64,000 nucleotides of DNA, from NCBI RefSeq assembly GCF_000783395.1, contig NZ_JSFK01000026.1, positions 93,992 through 157,991 on the forward strand, given 5' to 3'. Under the pieces are notes generated by a model that saw only the letters and a list, made by a program, of their open reading frames with translations, was not told the origin of the DNA and ran no database searches. Below are positions 34,128 to 42,623 of this stretch, one piece after another. Position 1 is the stretch's first letter. Each line of letters opens with the position of its first letter. The stretch comes from Pseudomonas chlororaphis. Lineage in GTDB: Bacteria > Pseudomonadota > Gammaproteobacteria > Pseudomonadales > Pseudomonadaceae. Both the position numbers and the translations under genes were made by a program.

Positions 34128-35579
34128 TTAAACCGCCCGAATCACATGCTTGATCTCCTGAAACGCCGCCAACCCCCAAGGCCCCAGCTCGCGGCCAATG
34201 CTGCTCTGCTTGTACCCGCCCCACGCCGCCTGCGGGAATATCACCTGCGGTGCATTGATCCACACCATCCCCGCCTGCAAGGCATTGGCCACGCGGTCCG
34301 CCGCCGCAGCATCGCTCGTCACCACACTGGCTACCAAACCAAACGGCGTGTCGTTGGCCAAGGCAATCGCCTGCGCTTCAGTGGCGAAACTGCGCACGCA
34401 CAGCACCGGCCCGAAAATTTCTTCACACCACAACGCGCTGTCCAGCGGTACGTCGGTGAACACGGTTGGCTGCAAAAAGTAGCCGCGCGGCAGATCCGCC
34501 GGACGATTGCCGCCACAGATCAATCGCGCACCCGCGCTGAGCCCACGGTCGATGTGCCCGAGCACTCGCTGGTACTGCGCCTGATTGACCAGCGCACCCA
34601 TTTCCACCTCCGCATCGAACGGATCGGCTACACGAATGGCCTGCGCACGTTTCTGCAAGCGACGGAGGAATTCCTCTTCCAGCTCATCCGCAACCAGTAC
34701 ACGACTGGTCGCCGAACACATCTGCCCAGCGTTGAAAAATGCGCCGCCACAAGCCAGCTCGACCGCCAGATCGAGATCAGCGTCCGCCAACACCAGCAGC
34801 GAAGATTTGCCGCCCAACTCCAGGCTGACGCCCTTCACCGTTTCCGCCGCACGCTGCATCACCTGCACGCCGACCGCGTTGCTGCCGGTGAAGGAAATTT
34901 TGGCGATACGCGGGTCCGCCGACAATGGCGCACCGACCGCCAGCCCGGTGCCGCAGACGAGGTTGAACACGCCGTTCGGCAGACCCGATTCCGCGATGAT
35001 CGCCGCCAGTTCCAGCTCCGGCAGCGGCGTTACTTCCGAAGGCTTGAGCACCACGCAGCAACCCGCCGCCAACGCCGGCGCAAGCTTCCATGCCGTGGTG
35101 ACCATCGGGAAGTTCCACGGCACGATCAGCCCAACCACACCGCACGGCTCGCGACGCAGGCGTGCGCTGAAATCATCGCTGGGTAGCGGTACGTCGCTGT
35201 CCTGTTTCGCGTCGAGACCTTCAGCGAGTTCGGCGTAATACTCGAACGTGGCGATCACATCATCAACGTCGATGGCTGCTTCGAATTGCGGCTTGCCGTT
35301 GTTGCTCGACTGCAATTTCATCAGATGATCGCGGCCGTTACGCACGCCGTTGGCGATGTTGCGCAGAATCGCGCCGCGTTCGGCACCACTGGTTTGCGAC
35401 CAGCTCCTGAAGGCTGCGTTGGCGGCCGCGACGGCTTGATCGACTGCTTGCTCGTCACCGCCATTGACCGTGGTCAGCAGCGCTTCGGTGGCCGGGTTGA
35501 TCACCCGCAGATGTTCGCGGCCGGCCAACCATTGGCCGTTGATGTAGAGGCCGTCGAGTGTGGTCGGGAAACTGATCAT
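34128..35579 (-). CDS. NAD(P)-dependent aldehyde dehydrogenase
   Basis: The 483-residue enzyme oxidises an aldehyde to its acid. Catalytic Cys lies in FFNAGQMCSATSR (near residue 285), catalytic Glu in VSLELGGKSS, the nucleotide motif FTGSNAVGVQV before it, and VPWNFPMVTTAWK near residue 150. Its ATG overlaps the decarboxylase stop codon by four bases, so the two are co-translated. If the partner is AruI-like, the substrate would be 4-guanidinobutyraldehyde, but betaine-type or other aldehydes are possible. Confidence 0.9.
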   Translation of the reverse strand: MISFPTTLDGLYINGQWLAGREHLRVINPATEALLTTVNGGDEQAVDQAVAAANAAFRSWSQTSGAERGAILRNIANGVRNGRDHLMKLQSSNNGKPQFEAAIDVDDVIATFEYYAELAEGLDAKQDSDVPLPSDDFSARLRREPCGVVGLIVPWNFPMVTTAWKLAPALAAGCCVVLKPSEVTPLPELELAAIIAESGLPNGVFNLVCGTGLAVGAPLSADPRIAKISFTGSNAVGVQVMQRAAETVKGVSLELGGKSSLLVLADADLDLAVELACGGAFFNAGQMCSATSRVLVADELEEEFLRRLQKRAQAIRVADPFDAEVEMGALVNQAQYQRVLGHIDRGLSAGARLICGGNRPADLPRGYFLQPTVFTDVPLDSALWCEEIFGPVLCVRSFATEAQAIALANDTPFGLVASVVTSDAAAADRVANALQAGMVWINAPQVIFPQAAWGGYKQSSIGRELGPWGLAAFQEIKHVIRAV

Positions 35580-37213
35580 TGCGCCACCGCCTGCATCCAT
35601 TGGGTCTGATCGATCTCAATCAGGGTCGGCCCCTGACGATCGCTTGCACTACGCAACGCAGTGCGCAGTTGTTCGATGCTGCTGATCGCTTCAGCCGCGC
35701 AGCCAAGGCCCTTGGCCACAGCGACAAAATCCGGGGTGTAGATGTCCACGCCGACCGGTTCGATGGCGCGGTTGACCATGTATTTCTTGATCTCTTCGTA
35801 GCCCTGGTTATTCCACAGCAATACGATCACCGGCACCCGCGCTTCGACCGCGCTGGCCAGTTCCGGCAGGGTGAATTGCAGCCCGCCGTCGCCGATCAGG
35901 CACACCACCGCAGGGCGCGCACCTTTGTCGAGTTGGCCACCGAGCCACGCACCAATCGCGGCCGGCAAGGCGTAGCCAAGCGTGCCGTAACCGGTCGAGG
36001 CATTGAACCAGCGGCGCGGATGATCCGGGTTGAACGTCAGGTTGCCGGTGTACACCGGTTGCGTGGAGTCGCCGACGAATACGGCGTTCGGCAATTCATC
36101 GAGCACGGTGACGAGGAAACGGGTTTGCGCGAGGGTCGGTGCATCCCAGCTCGCGGCCAGTTCAGCGCGCAGTTTGCCGGCGCGAGCCTGCCCCCAATCG
36201 CCGCCGCGCTCGGCGAGTTTTTCCTGCGACAGCATGTTCAACAAAGCTTGCGTGGCGTTGCGGGCGTCGGCTACCAGAGCCAGGTGCGGCGGGTAGTTGC
36301 GCACGGTCTGATCGGCGTCGATATCGATGCGCAGCAGTTTGCCGGGAATCTCGAAACCGCCAGCGAACGTGACGTCGTAATCGGTCTCGGCCAATTCAGT
36401 GCCGATGGCTAGAACCACATCGGCATCAGCGACCAGCGCGCGGGTGGCAACCAGCGTCTGGGTCGAGCCGATCAGCAACGGATGGTTGCCCGGCAGCATG
36501 CCTTTGGCATTGATCGTCAGCGCCACCGGCGCGTCGAGCAACTCGGCAAGTCGGGTCAGCTGCGGCGCGGCGTCGATGGCACCGCCGCCAGCCAGAATCA
36601 GCGGACGTCTGGCTTCGGCCAGCAGCTCGCTCATGCGTTTGACGGCAGTTGGCGCAGCGCCGGCGCGGTCAATATTGACCGGTACGCTGGCGAGCAATTC
36701 ATCGGCGTTTTCGACCAGCACGTCCAACGGAATTTCGATATGTACCGGACGTGGACGGCCGGCCTGGAACAAAGCGAATGCGCGAGCGAGAACGCCCGGC
36801 AATTCCGACGCCGACATCAGGGTGTGAGAGAACGCCGCGACACCGCCGACCAGTGCGCTCTGGTTCGGCAACTCATGCAGCTTGCCGCGACCACCGCCCA
36901 ACTGACTGCGCGATTGCACGCTGGAGATCACCAGCATCGGGATCGAATCGGCGTACGCCTGACCCATCGCGGTGGTGATGTTGGTCATGCCCGGGCCGGT
37001 GATGATGAAGCACACACCCGGTTTGCCGCGGGTGCGCGCATAACCGTCGGCCATGAAACCGGCGCCCTGCTCATGCCGAGGCGTGACGTGGCGAATGCTC
37101 GAACGCGCCAGCCCGCGATACAGCTCCACGGTGTGCACCCCGGGAATGCCGAACACCTGCTCGACCCCGTAACCTTCGAGTAACTTGACCAGTACTTCGC
37201 CACACGTCGCCAT
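35576..37213 (-). CDS. aruI: Thiamine diphosphate-dependent decarboxylase, probably 2-ketoarginine decarboxylase
   Basis: The 545-residue enzyme has the acetolactate-synthase fold. The conserved Glu is in PRHEQGAGFMADGYAR (near residue 50) and the diphosphate/Mg motif is IGDGGLQF...WNNQGY (near residue 430). Linkage to an aldehyde dehydrogenase makes acetolactate synthesis unlikely and fits the arginine transaminase route, where AruI turns 5-guanidino-2-oxopentanoate into 4-guanidinobutyraldehyde. AAGGG precedes the ATG at 37213. No aruH or gbuA gene lies nearby. A divergent LysR gene probably regulates it. The decarboxylase class is sure; the AruI name is moderate. Confidence 0.8.
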   Translation of the reverse strand: MATCGEVLVKLLEGYGVEQVFGIPGVHTVELYRGLARSSIRHVTPRHEQGAGFMADGYARTRGKPGVCFIITGPGMTNITTAMGQAYADSIPMLVISSVQSRSQLGGGRGKLHELPNQSALVGGVAAFSHTLMSASELPGVLARAFALFQAGRPRPVHIEIPLDVLVENADELLASVPVNIDRAGAAPTAVKRMSELLAEARRPLILAGGGAIDAAPQLTRLAELLDAPVALTINAKGMLPGNHPLLIGSTQTLVATRALVADADVVLAIGTELAETDYDVTFAGGFEIPGKLLRIDIDADQTVRNYPPHLALVADARNATQALLNMLSQEKLAERGGDWGQARAGKLRAELAASWDAPTLAQTRFLVTVLDELPNAVFVGDSTQPVYTGNLTFNPDHPRRWFNASTGYGTLGYALPAAIGAWLGGQLDKGARPAVVCLIGDGGLQFTLPELASAVEARVPVIVLLWNNQGYEEIKKYMVNRAIEPVGVDIYTPDFVAVAKGLGCAAEAISSIEQLRTALRSASDRQGPTLIEIDQTQWMQAVAQ

Positions 37214-37252
37214 GTCGATTGCCCTTCTTGTTCGCTGAAGACACCGAACCAA

Positions 37253-37342
37253 TGTGGGAGCGAGCCTGCTCGCGAAAGCGGTGTGTCAGGCAACGGAGAT
37301 GTTGAATGTCAGACCGCATTCGCGAGCAGGCTCGCTCCCACA
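37253..37342. repeat. REPIN inside a divergent promoter region
   Basis: TGTGGGAGCGAGCCTGCTCG and its inverted partner enclose about 40 bases. It lies in the 228-base gap between the divergent decarboxylase and LysR genes, a location that could interfere with shared promoter elements. Confidence 0.85.
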
Positions 37343-37441
37343 GGGTCCGTGGAATGGCTTCATTGGAACGGTCGGCAGGTAGCGGCAACAATCGATTAAA
37401 AGTCATACTAGCCATGTCCTCACGTCATACCTTGGATCCTC

Positions 37442-38323
37442 ATGAAACGCCTGCCTCCCCTCCCCGCCCTGCACACGTTTCTGATCACCGCGCAGTGCTG
37501 CAACTTCACCCGCGCCGCCGAGCAGTTGCACATTACCCAGGGCGCAGTGAGCCGGCAGATCGCCGGGCTGGAAGCGCATCTCGGTTATCCGCTGTTCATC
37601 CGAATGGCCCGTGGCCTGGCGTTGACCGCCGAAGGACGTGAGTGGCTACCGCGTGTGGAAAAAGTCTTCGGCCTGATCAGCGAAGCGACCGAGCAAATCG
37701 GCCAGCAGCGGGAAACCCTGCAACTCAAAGCACCGAGCTGCGTGATGCGCTGGCTGCTGCCGCGCTTGCTGCAATGGCAGAAAGAACGCCCGGACGTGCC
37801 GGTAAAACTCACCGCCTCGCTGCAACACGGCGTGGACTTTCAGCGTGAGCAATTCGATGCCGCGGTGATCTACGGCACGCCGCCGGACAACTCGCCGGGC
37901 GCACTGCATCTGTTCGACGAGCAACTGACGCCGGTGTGTTCGCCGCTGTTGCTCAAGGGCTCACCGGCGCTGCATACGCCGGCGGATCTGCAACAGCATC
38001 TGTTGCTGCACCCCACTCACGATATTCAGGATTGGTCGGTGTGGCTCAACGCCGCTGAGCTGCGGCTGAACAACATCGGCAGCGGCCAGCATTTCGAAAC
38101 GCTGGATCAGGCGATGTCGATGGCGTCGCATGGGACGGGAGTGGCGATCGGGGATTGGTCGTTGATTGGTGATGACTTGCGCGCGGGGCGGCTGGTGATG
38201 CCGTTTGAGTTGAAGGTGAAGACGGGGTTGGCGTATTACGTGGTGTTGCCTGCGGGAACCGAGCCTTCGCCGCAGCTGGAAGAACTGATGATCTGGCTGG
38301 TGGAGCAGGCGCATTTGCGGTGA
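37442..38323 (+). CDS. LysR-family regulator, GcvA-like
   Basis: The 293-residue protein has an N-terminal winged helix-turn-helix (FTRAAEQLHITQGAVSRQIAGLE, residues about 22-44) and a PBP2-type effector domain. The conserved LPALHTFLITAQ start and the MARGLALTAEGRE segment are of the GcvA-like branch. It is divergent from the decarboxylase/aldehyde dehydrogenase pair and most likely controls that operon, perhaps in response to a ketoacid or arginine derivative. GGA lies before the ATG at 37442. Confidence 0.9.
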   Translation: MKRLPPLPALHTFLITAQCCNFTRAAEQLHITQGAVSRQIAGLEAHLGYPLFIRMARGLALTAEGREWLPRVEKVFGLISEATEQIGQQRETLQLKAPSCVMRWLLPRLLQWQKERPDVPVKLTASLQHGVDFQREQFDAAVIYGTPPDNSPGALHLFDEQLTPVCSPLLLKGSPALHTPADLQQHLLLHPTHDIQDWSVWLNAAELRLNNIGSGQHFETLDQAMSMASHGTGVAIGDWSLIGDDLRAGRLVMPFELKVKTGLAYYVVLPAGTEPSPQLEELMIWLVEQAHLR

Positions 38324-38330
38324 GGCTTTT

Positions 38331-38522
38331 CCCCTCCCCCTAACCCTCCCGAAACGTCGGACCGCCCAGAGGGAGAGGGGACTGACCGGGGGATATTGAA
38401 GAGGTTCAGCGACCTGAACGATTGGCTTTGAATCCATAATCGACTGGATTTTTCAGGTCGATGTACAGCGCCAGACACCTCGGTCGGCTCCCTCTCCCTC
38501 CGGGAGAGGGCTGGGGTGAGGG
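38331..38522. repeat. Terminal-inverted-repeat element, copy 4
   Basis: 192 bases, closely similar to copy 3 across its full length, with a slightly decayed left end (CCCCTCCCCCTAACCCTCCC). It separates a LysR gene from a convergent oxidoreductase gene. Confidence 0.8.
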
Positions 38523-38534
38523 TAAAGCTGTATA

Positions 38535-39149
38535 TCAATACCCGACCGTAAACCGCTGACGCGAATGCTTCGGCGTTTCCACTTCGTCGATCAACGCATT
38601 GGCGTAATCAGCAAAAGTGATCCAGCTACGCCCTTCAGCGCTCACCAGCAAATGATCCTGGCCGGCTCGGTAACTTCCTGTGCGCTCCCCTTCGACAAAC
38701 TCCGCCGACGGCGACAGGAAGGTCCAGTCCAGATCCTGCTCCTGACGCAACGCCTCAAGAAACGCCGCACCGGCACTGGCTTCAGCTTTGTACTCTGCCG
38801 GGAAACCCGCGCTGTCGATCACCCGCGTATCGTCCGGCAGCAACAGCGAGCCGGCACCGCCGACTACCAGCAAACGCTTCACCCCGGCCTGCTTCACCGG
38901 CCCGACAATCGCCGCCGCCGGCACGGTGGCGAAATGCGCGGCGGTGATCACCACATCATGACCGGCCACCGCGTCTTGCAGCGCTGCGGCATCCAGTACA
39001 TCGACATTCTTGCTGACCACACCGGCACGCGCGCCGATCTTCGAGGTGTCGCGGGCGATAGCGGTCACGCTATGGCCACGACGCAGGGCTTCTTCCAGCA
39101 GTTGGCTACCAGCGCGGCCGGTGGCACCAATGATTGCGATCTTGCTCAT
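38535..39149 (-). CDS. NAD(P)-binding SDR-like protein
   Basis: The 204-residue protein opens with the Rossmann motif GATGRAGSQLLEEAL and ends with the YANALIDEVE segment of atypical short-chain dehydrogenases (NmrA/YwnB-like). The catalytic YxxxK is not clear, so it may be a redox sensor or reductase with altered chemistry. GGAG precedes the ATG by six bases. It lies 46 bases after the MBL-fold gene on the same strand and both probably answer to the divergent LysR regulator at 40189. Confidence 0.85.
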   Translation of the reverse strand: MSKIAIIGATGRAGSQLLEEALRRGHSVTAIARDTSKIGARAGVVSKNVDVLDAAALQDAVAGHDVVITAAHFATVPAAAIVGPVKQAGVKRLLVVGGAGSLLLPDDTRVIDSAGFPAEYKAEASAGAAFLEALRQEQDLDWTFLSPSAEFVEGERTGSYRAGQDHLLVSAEGRSWITFADYANALIDEVETPKHSRQRFTVGY

Positions 39150-39195
39150 GACATTCTCCAGTTGGCTTGAGAGTGCTGCGTTTTTCAGAATCGGC

Positions 39196-40074
39196 TTACC
39201 ACTGCATTTCGCCCTTGGCGACTTTCGCGCTCAGCTCCAGCGAGCTTTCTTCACCCAGTGTCGGGTAGCGTTTTTTCATCGCGGCGATCAGTGTGGCGGA
39301 GTCTTTGGCCTTGGCGGTTTCAGCGTCGAACGCCTTAATGTAGTCGGCGGTGAATTTCACGCTGGCCAGCGAACGGCTGCTGTTGCCGAGGTAATGACCC
39401 GGCACCACGGTTTGCGGCTTGAGGGTTTCGATCGAGTGCAGGGTTTCCAGCCAGTCGGCATGAGATTGCGCGGTCTGGGTGTCAGCCATCCACACATGGA
39501 TGTTCTCGGCGACAACCACACCACCGACCACGGCTTTGAGCGACGGAATCCACACAAAACTGCGATCCGGTTGTTTGCCATCGAGGCCGACCACCTGCAA
39601 TTTCTGCCCTTCGAGCATCAGGCTGTCGCCTTTGAGTACGCCCGGCACGATGGTTTTCGCTGGCACATCGGCGCCCATTTTCGGCCCCCAGAAAGCCAGT
39701 TTGCCGGCGACGGTTTTGTTGATGTGATCGACGGTCGGTTGCGAGGCGAGCACCTTGGCGTCAGGGAACGCCTGAGTCAGGGTGTCGAGGCCGAAGTAGT
39801 AATCCGGGTCACCGTGACTGATGTAAATGGTGGTCAGGTGCTTGCCGCTGGCGCGGATCTTTTCCACGACCTGTTCAGCCTGGGACTTGCCGAACTGCGC
39901 ATCGACGAGGATCGCGTCTTTCTCGCCGCTGACCAGCACCGAGGTCACCGGGAAAATCGCGTTGGTCCCCGGGTTATAGACATCGAGGGTAAGGTTGGCA
40001 GCCGCTGCATGCGCGGCGAAACCCAGGGAAGCGGTGGCGAGCAGAACGCGTTTGAGTGTGGTGAAGCCGATCAT
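39196..40074 (-). CDS. Periplasmic metallo-beta-lactamase-fold hydrolase
   Basis: The 292-residue protein has a signal peptide (LLATASLGFAAHAAAA, cleavage near residue 25) and an MBL fold. The family motif HxHxDH is changed: the expected place reads ISHGDPDYYFG, so one zinc site may be lost, while the later HYLG (VPGHYLGNSS) and Asp positions remain. Related secreted MBL proteins are found near LysR genes. GGAG lies six bases before the ATG at 40074. It is divergent from a LysR gene. Function unknown. Confidence 0.8.
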   Translation of the reverse strand: MIGFTTLKRVLLATASLGFAAHAAAANLTLDVYNPGTNAIFPVTSVLVSGEKDAILVDAQFGKSQAEQVVEKIRASGKHLTTIYISHGDPDYYFGLDTLTQAFPDAKVLASQPTVDHINKTVAGKLAFWGPKMGADVPAKTIVPGVLKGDSLMLEGQKLQVVGLDGKQPDRSFVWIPSLKAVVGGVVVAENIHVWMADTQTAQSHADWLETLHSIETLKPQTVVPGHYLGNSSRSLASVKFTADYIKAFDAETAKAKDSATLIAAMKKRYPTLGEESSLELSAKVAKGEMQW

Positions 40075-40188
40075 CTGTTGCTCCGGTGTCCGAATGCCAT
40101 GCTTGGCGATGGGACAGAGCTTAGTTGCCTGACTCAGTACAAAAAATGCGATGCTTGAACATAGTTTGTTTCTGAAAGCGGGCAAATC

Positions 40189-41094
40189 ATGGATCGTCTC
40201 CAAGCAATGCGGGTGTTTGTCACCGTCGTGGATCTGGGCAGCCAGTCGGCAGCGGCCGATCATCTGGACCTTTCGCGGCCAGTGGTTTCGCGTTATCTGG
40301 CGGAGCTGGAGGACTGGGTCGGCGCACGCCTGATGCACCGCACCACGCGCAAGTTGAGCCTGACCGCCGCCGGCAGTGAAATCCTGCCCCGTTGCCGGCA
40401 GATGATCGAACTGTCGACCGACATGCAGGCCGCCGTCAGCGAACCCCACGACGCCCCGCGCGGGCTACTGCGGATCAGCGTCAGTACCTCGTTTGGCCAG
40501 GCGCAACTGGCCGATGCCGTAGCCGCTTACGTCAAACGCTACCCCGGAGTCAGTATCGACCTGCAAATGCTCGATCGCACTGTGAATCTGGTGGATGAGC
40601 GGATCGATCTGGCGATTCGTACCAGTAACGATCTCGATCCCAACCTGATTGCCCGACGCCTGACCGTTTGTCGTTCGGTGGTCTGCGCCGCGCCGGCTTA
40701 TCTGCAAGAACATCCGGTGCCGTTACGGGTCGAGGAGTTGAGTCGACACAACTGTCTGACGCACTCGTATTTCGGCAAGAGCCTGTGGCATTTCGAGGAG
40801 GATGGCGAACCGGTCTCGGTGCCGGTACAGGGCAATATCAGCGCCAACGAAGCCAGTACGTTATTGCGCACGACGCTGGCCGGCGCCGGGGTGGCGATGC
40901 TGCCGACCTATCAGGCCGGGGTGCATATTCACAGCGGTGAACTGGTCCGATTGCTGCCCCATGCGGAGCCGCGGCAGATGAGCATCTACGCGGTGTACGC
41001 CTCGCGCAAACACATGCCGGCGGCGCTGCGCAGCATGCTGGATTTTCTGGTGCTCAGATTTCCCGAAAACCCCGAATGGGATATCGGCCTGTAA
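40189..41094 (+). CDS. LysR-family regulator
   Basis: The 301-residue protein has the usual N-terminal helix-turn-helix (QSAAADHLDLSRPVVSRYLAELE, residues about 18-40) and TTRKLSLTAAG wing, then an effector-binding domain. It belongs to the large single-target group near YafC/DmlR. It is divergent from the MBL-fold and SDR-like genes with a gap of 114 bases, and the likely role is to control them. Confidence 0.9.
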   Translation: MDRLQAMRVFVTVVDLGSQSAAADHLDLSRPVVSRYLAELEDWVGARLMHRTTRKLSLTAAGSEILPRCRQMIELSTDMQAAVSEPHDAPRGLLRISVSTSFGQAQLADAVAAYVKRYPGVSIDLQMLDRTVNLVDERIDLAIRTSNDLDPNLIARRLTVCRSVVCAAPAYLQEHPVPLRVEELSRHNCLTHSYFGKSLWHFEEDGEPVSVPVQGNISANEASTLLRTTLAGAGVAMLPTYQAGVHIHSGELVRLLPHAEPRQMSIYAVYASRKHMPAALRSMLDFLVLRFPENPEWDIGL

Positions 41095-41105
41095 ACCCAT
41101 TTAAC

Positions 41106-41195
41106 TGTGGGAGCGAGCCTGCTCGCGAAAGCGGTGGTTCAGTCAACACGTGAGGCGAATGACAGGACGCCTTCGCGAGCAGGCTCGCTCCCACA
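41106..41195. repeat. REPIN (GTGGGAGCGAGCCTGCTCGC family)
   Basis: Third full copy in the window of the pair also seen at 31184 and 37253, between the LysR gene and a small membrane protein gene. Confidence 0.85.
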
Positions 41196-41313
41196 GTGGC
41201 TATCGATGTGCTGAATGGCCAGTTACAAGCTCAAGCGCACTCGCTGGCAACTCCCCGCCGCTGACCTATGCTGAAAGTAATACCGCAGGGTATGTCGTTC
41301 AGAGGTCAACGCC

Positions 41314-41490
41314 ATGAACATCAAAACAAGAAGGTACGTCGCGATTTTCATCACTTGCGCCGCCACGCTGGCGCTGTACGGCACCGCTGCCTGGCGGGTC
41401 GAGCAGTTGCGACAGTTGCCGCGCGAGTATGCGAGCTGCAACTTCGAGCGCTGTATTCCGCACAATGCCACGCTGAACGCATTGCGCTGA
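41314..41490 (+). CDS. Small 58-residue single-helix membrane protein
   Basis: This short gene starts at an ATG with AGAGG eight bases upstream and ends at 41490. The product begins MNIKTRRYVAIFITCAATLA, a basic start followed by a hydrophobic helix to about residue 26. Then comes a short periplasmic part with two Cys residues (SCNFERC). It could be anchored to the inner membrane with its C-terminus outside, the Cys pair perhaps forming a disulfide. No family is recognised. The good ribosome binding site and coherent layout support it as real. Confidence 0.6.
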   Translation: MNIKTRRYVAIFITCAATLALYGTAAWRVEQLRQLPREYASCNFERCIPHNATLNALR

Positions 41491-41511
41491 GGCTGAGGTT
41501 GACTCATTACC

Positions 41512-41539
41512 TGTGGGAGCTGGCTTGCCAGCTCCCACA
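41512..41539. repeat. Compact REP palindrome
   Basis: TGTGGGAGCTGG and its exact complement flank CTTG, giving a 12-bp stem. It is a compact member of the GCTGGCAAGCCAGC family and may act as a terminator for the convergent genes on both sides. Confidence 0.8.
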
Positions 41540-41561
41540 GGTTTTTGCGGTGGTTATGAGA

Positions 41562-42446
41562 TTATTGTTCGGCCTTGAGGCTGTCGCGGAAAGCCTTGGG
41601 CGATATCCCCACCCGGCGCCGGAACAGCCGCGTGAAGTTGGTCGGATCGGAAAACCCCAACAACTCCGACATCTCGTAAATCGTCATGCTGGTGTACGTC
41701 AGCAAACGCTTGGCTTCCAGCAATTGACGTTCATGCATGATCTGCAGCGCCGGTTGTCCCGCCAGCTCACGGCAGGTGCCGTTGAGGTGCGATACCGAAA
41801 TGCCCAAGCGATGGGCCAGGTCTTCGACCTTCACGTGCTGGCGGTAAGTCTCCTCCACCAACTGTATGAAGCCATTGAGGTATTCGCGCTGACGTTGCGG
41901 CCGCTGACTGGCTTTGTGCCGCACGATCGCCTGACGGCTGACCCAGACCATGATCACGCTGACCAGCGAATGCATGAGCATTTCCCGCGCCGGTTGATGA
42001 CCGTTGTATTCGGCCTGCAACGCCGAGAACAGACTGTTGAGGTAATCGCCGTCGTGGCCGGCCGGGTAGTTTTCTGCGCTGGCCAGCGCGTGTACCGAAT
42101 CGCCCAGTTGCGCCTGCAAGTGGTTGATCAGCGGTGTGGCGAGGGTAACGATGAACCCTTCGACGTCTTCGGAAAAACGAAAGCCGTGCACCGATAACGG
42201 TGGCAGCACTTGAATGGCCGGGGTGTCGAGTTGCGTGCGCTGACCTTCGATCTCAAGCTCTGCCTGACCTTTGAAGACGAAGAGTAACTGGCACAAATCA
42301 GCATGGCGGTGGGGTTTGATTTCCCACTCATGTTCGCGACTGCGGGAGGAAATGGTTTCACAGTGCAGCAAGTCAGGGGTCGGCCAGTCCAGGCTTTCAC
42401 CGTAGAGCTTGAACACTGGAATCGAAGGCAGCTCAGGCTTGTTCAT
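41562..42446 (-). CDS. pobR: AraC-family regulator of 4-hydroxybenzoate catabolism, PobR-like
   Basis: The 294-residue protein has an N-terminal cupin sensing domain (HRHADLCQLLFVFKGQAELE) and C-terminal AraC helix-turn-helix units (VEDLAHRLGISVSHLNGTCR and SELLGFSDPTNFTRLFRRR). It is divergent from pobA across 177 bases, the normal pobR-pobA arrangement in Pseudomonas; 4-hydroxybenzoate is the expected inducer. GGA lies eight bases before the ATG at 42446, next to a GTG at 42449. Confidence 0.88.
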   Translation of the reverse strand: MNKPELPSIPVFKLYGESLDWPTPDLLHCETISSRSREHEWEIKPHRHADLCQLLFVFKGQAELEIEGQRTQLDTPAIQVLPPLSVHGFRFSEDVEGFIVTLATPLINHLQAQLGDSVHALASAENYPAGHDGDYLNSLFSALQAEYNGHQPAREMLMHSLVSVIMVWVSRQAIVRHKASQRPQRQREYLNGFIQLVEETYRQHVKVEDLAHRLGISVSHLNGTCRELAGQPALQIMHERQLLEAKRLLTYTSMTIYEMSELLGFSDPTNFTRLFRRRVGISPKAFRDSLKAEQ

Positions 42447-42623
42447 CACTTCAATCCAGGCCTCGGGGTTGTGGGCGATAATCGCACCGATTGGCAGAAT
42501 GTACAGGTATCGGCTCAGTTTTCACCTTCAATTGACAGACCCGCAAGGGAAAAATGCAAGCACTCGATCCATAAAAATCATTCACCGGTCTTGGCCGCGT
42601 GAAGCTTGCGAGTCATAAAAACA

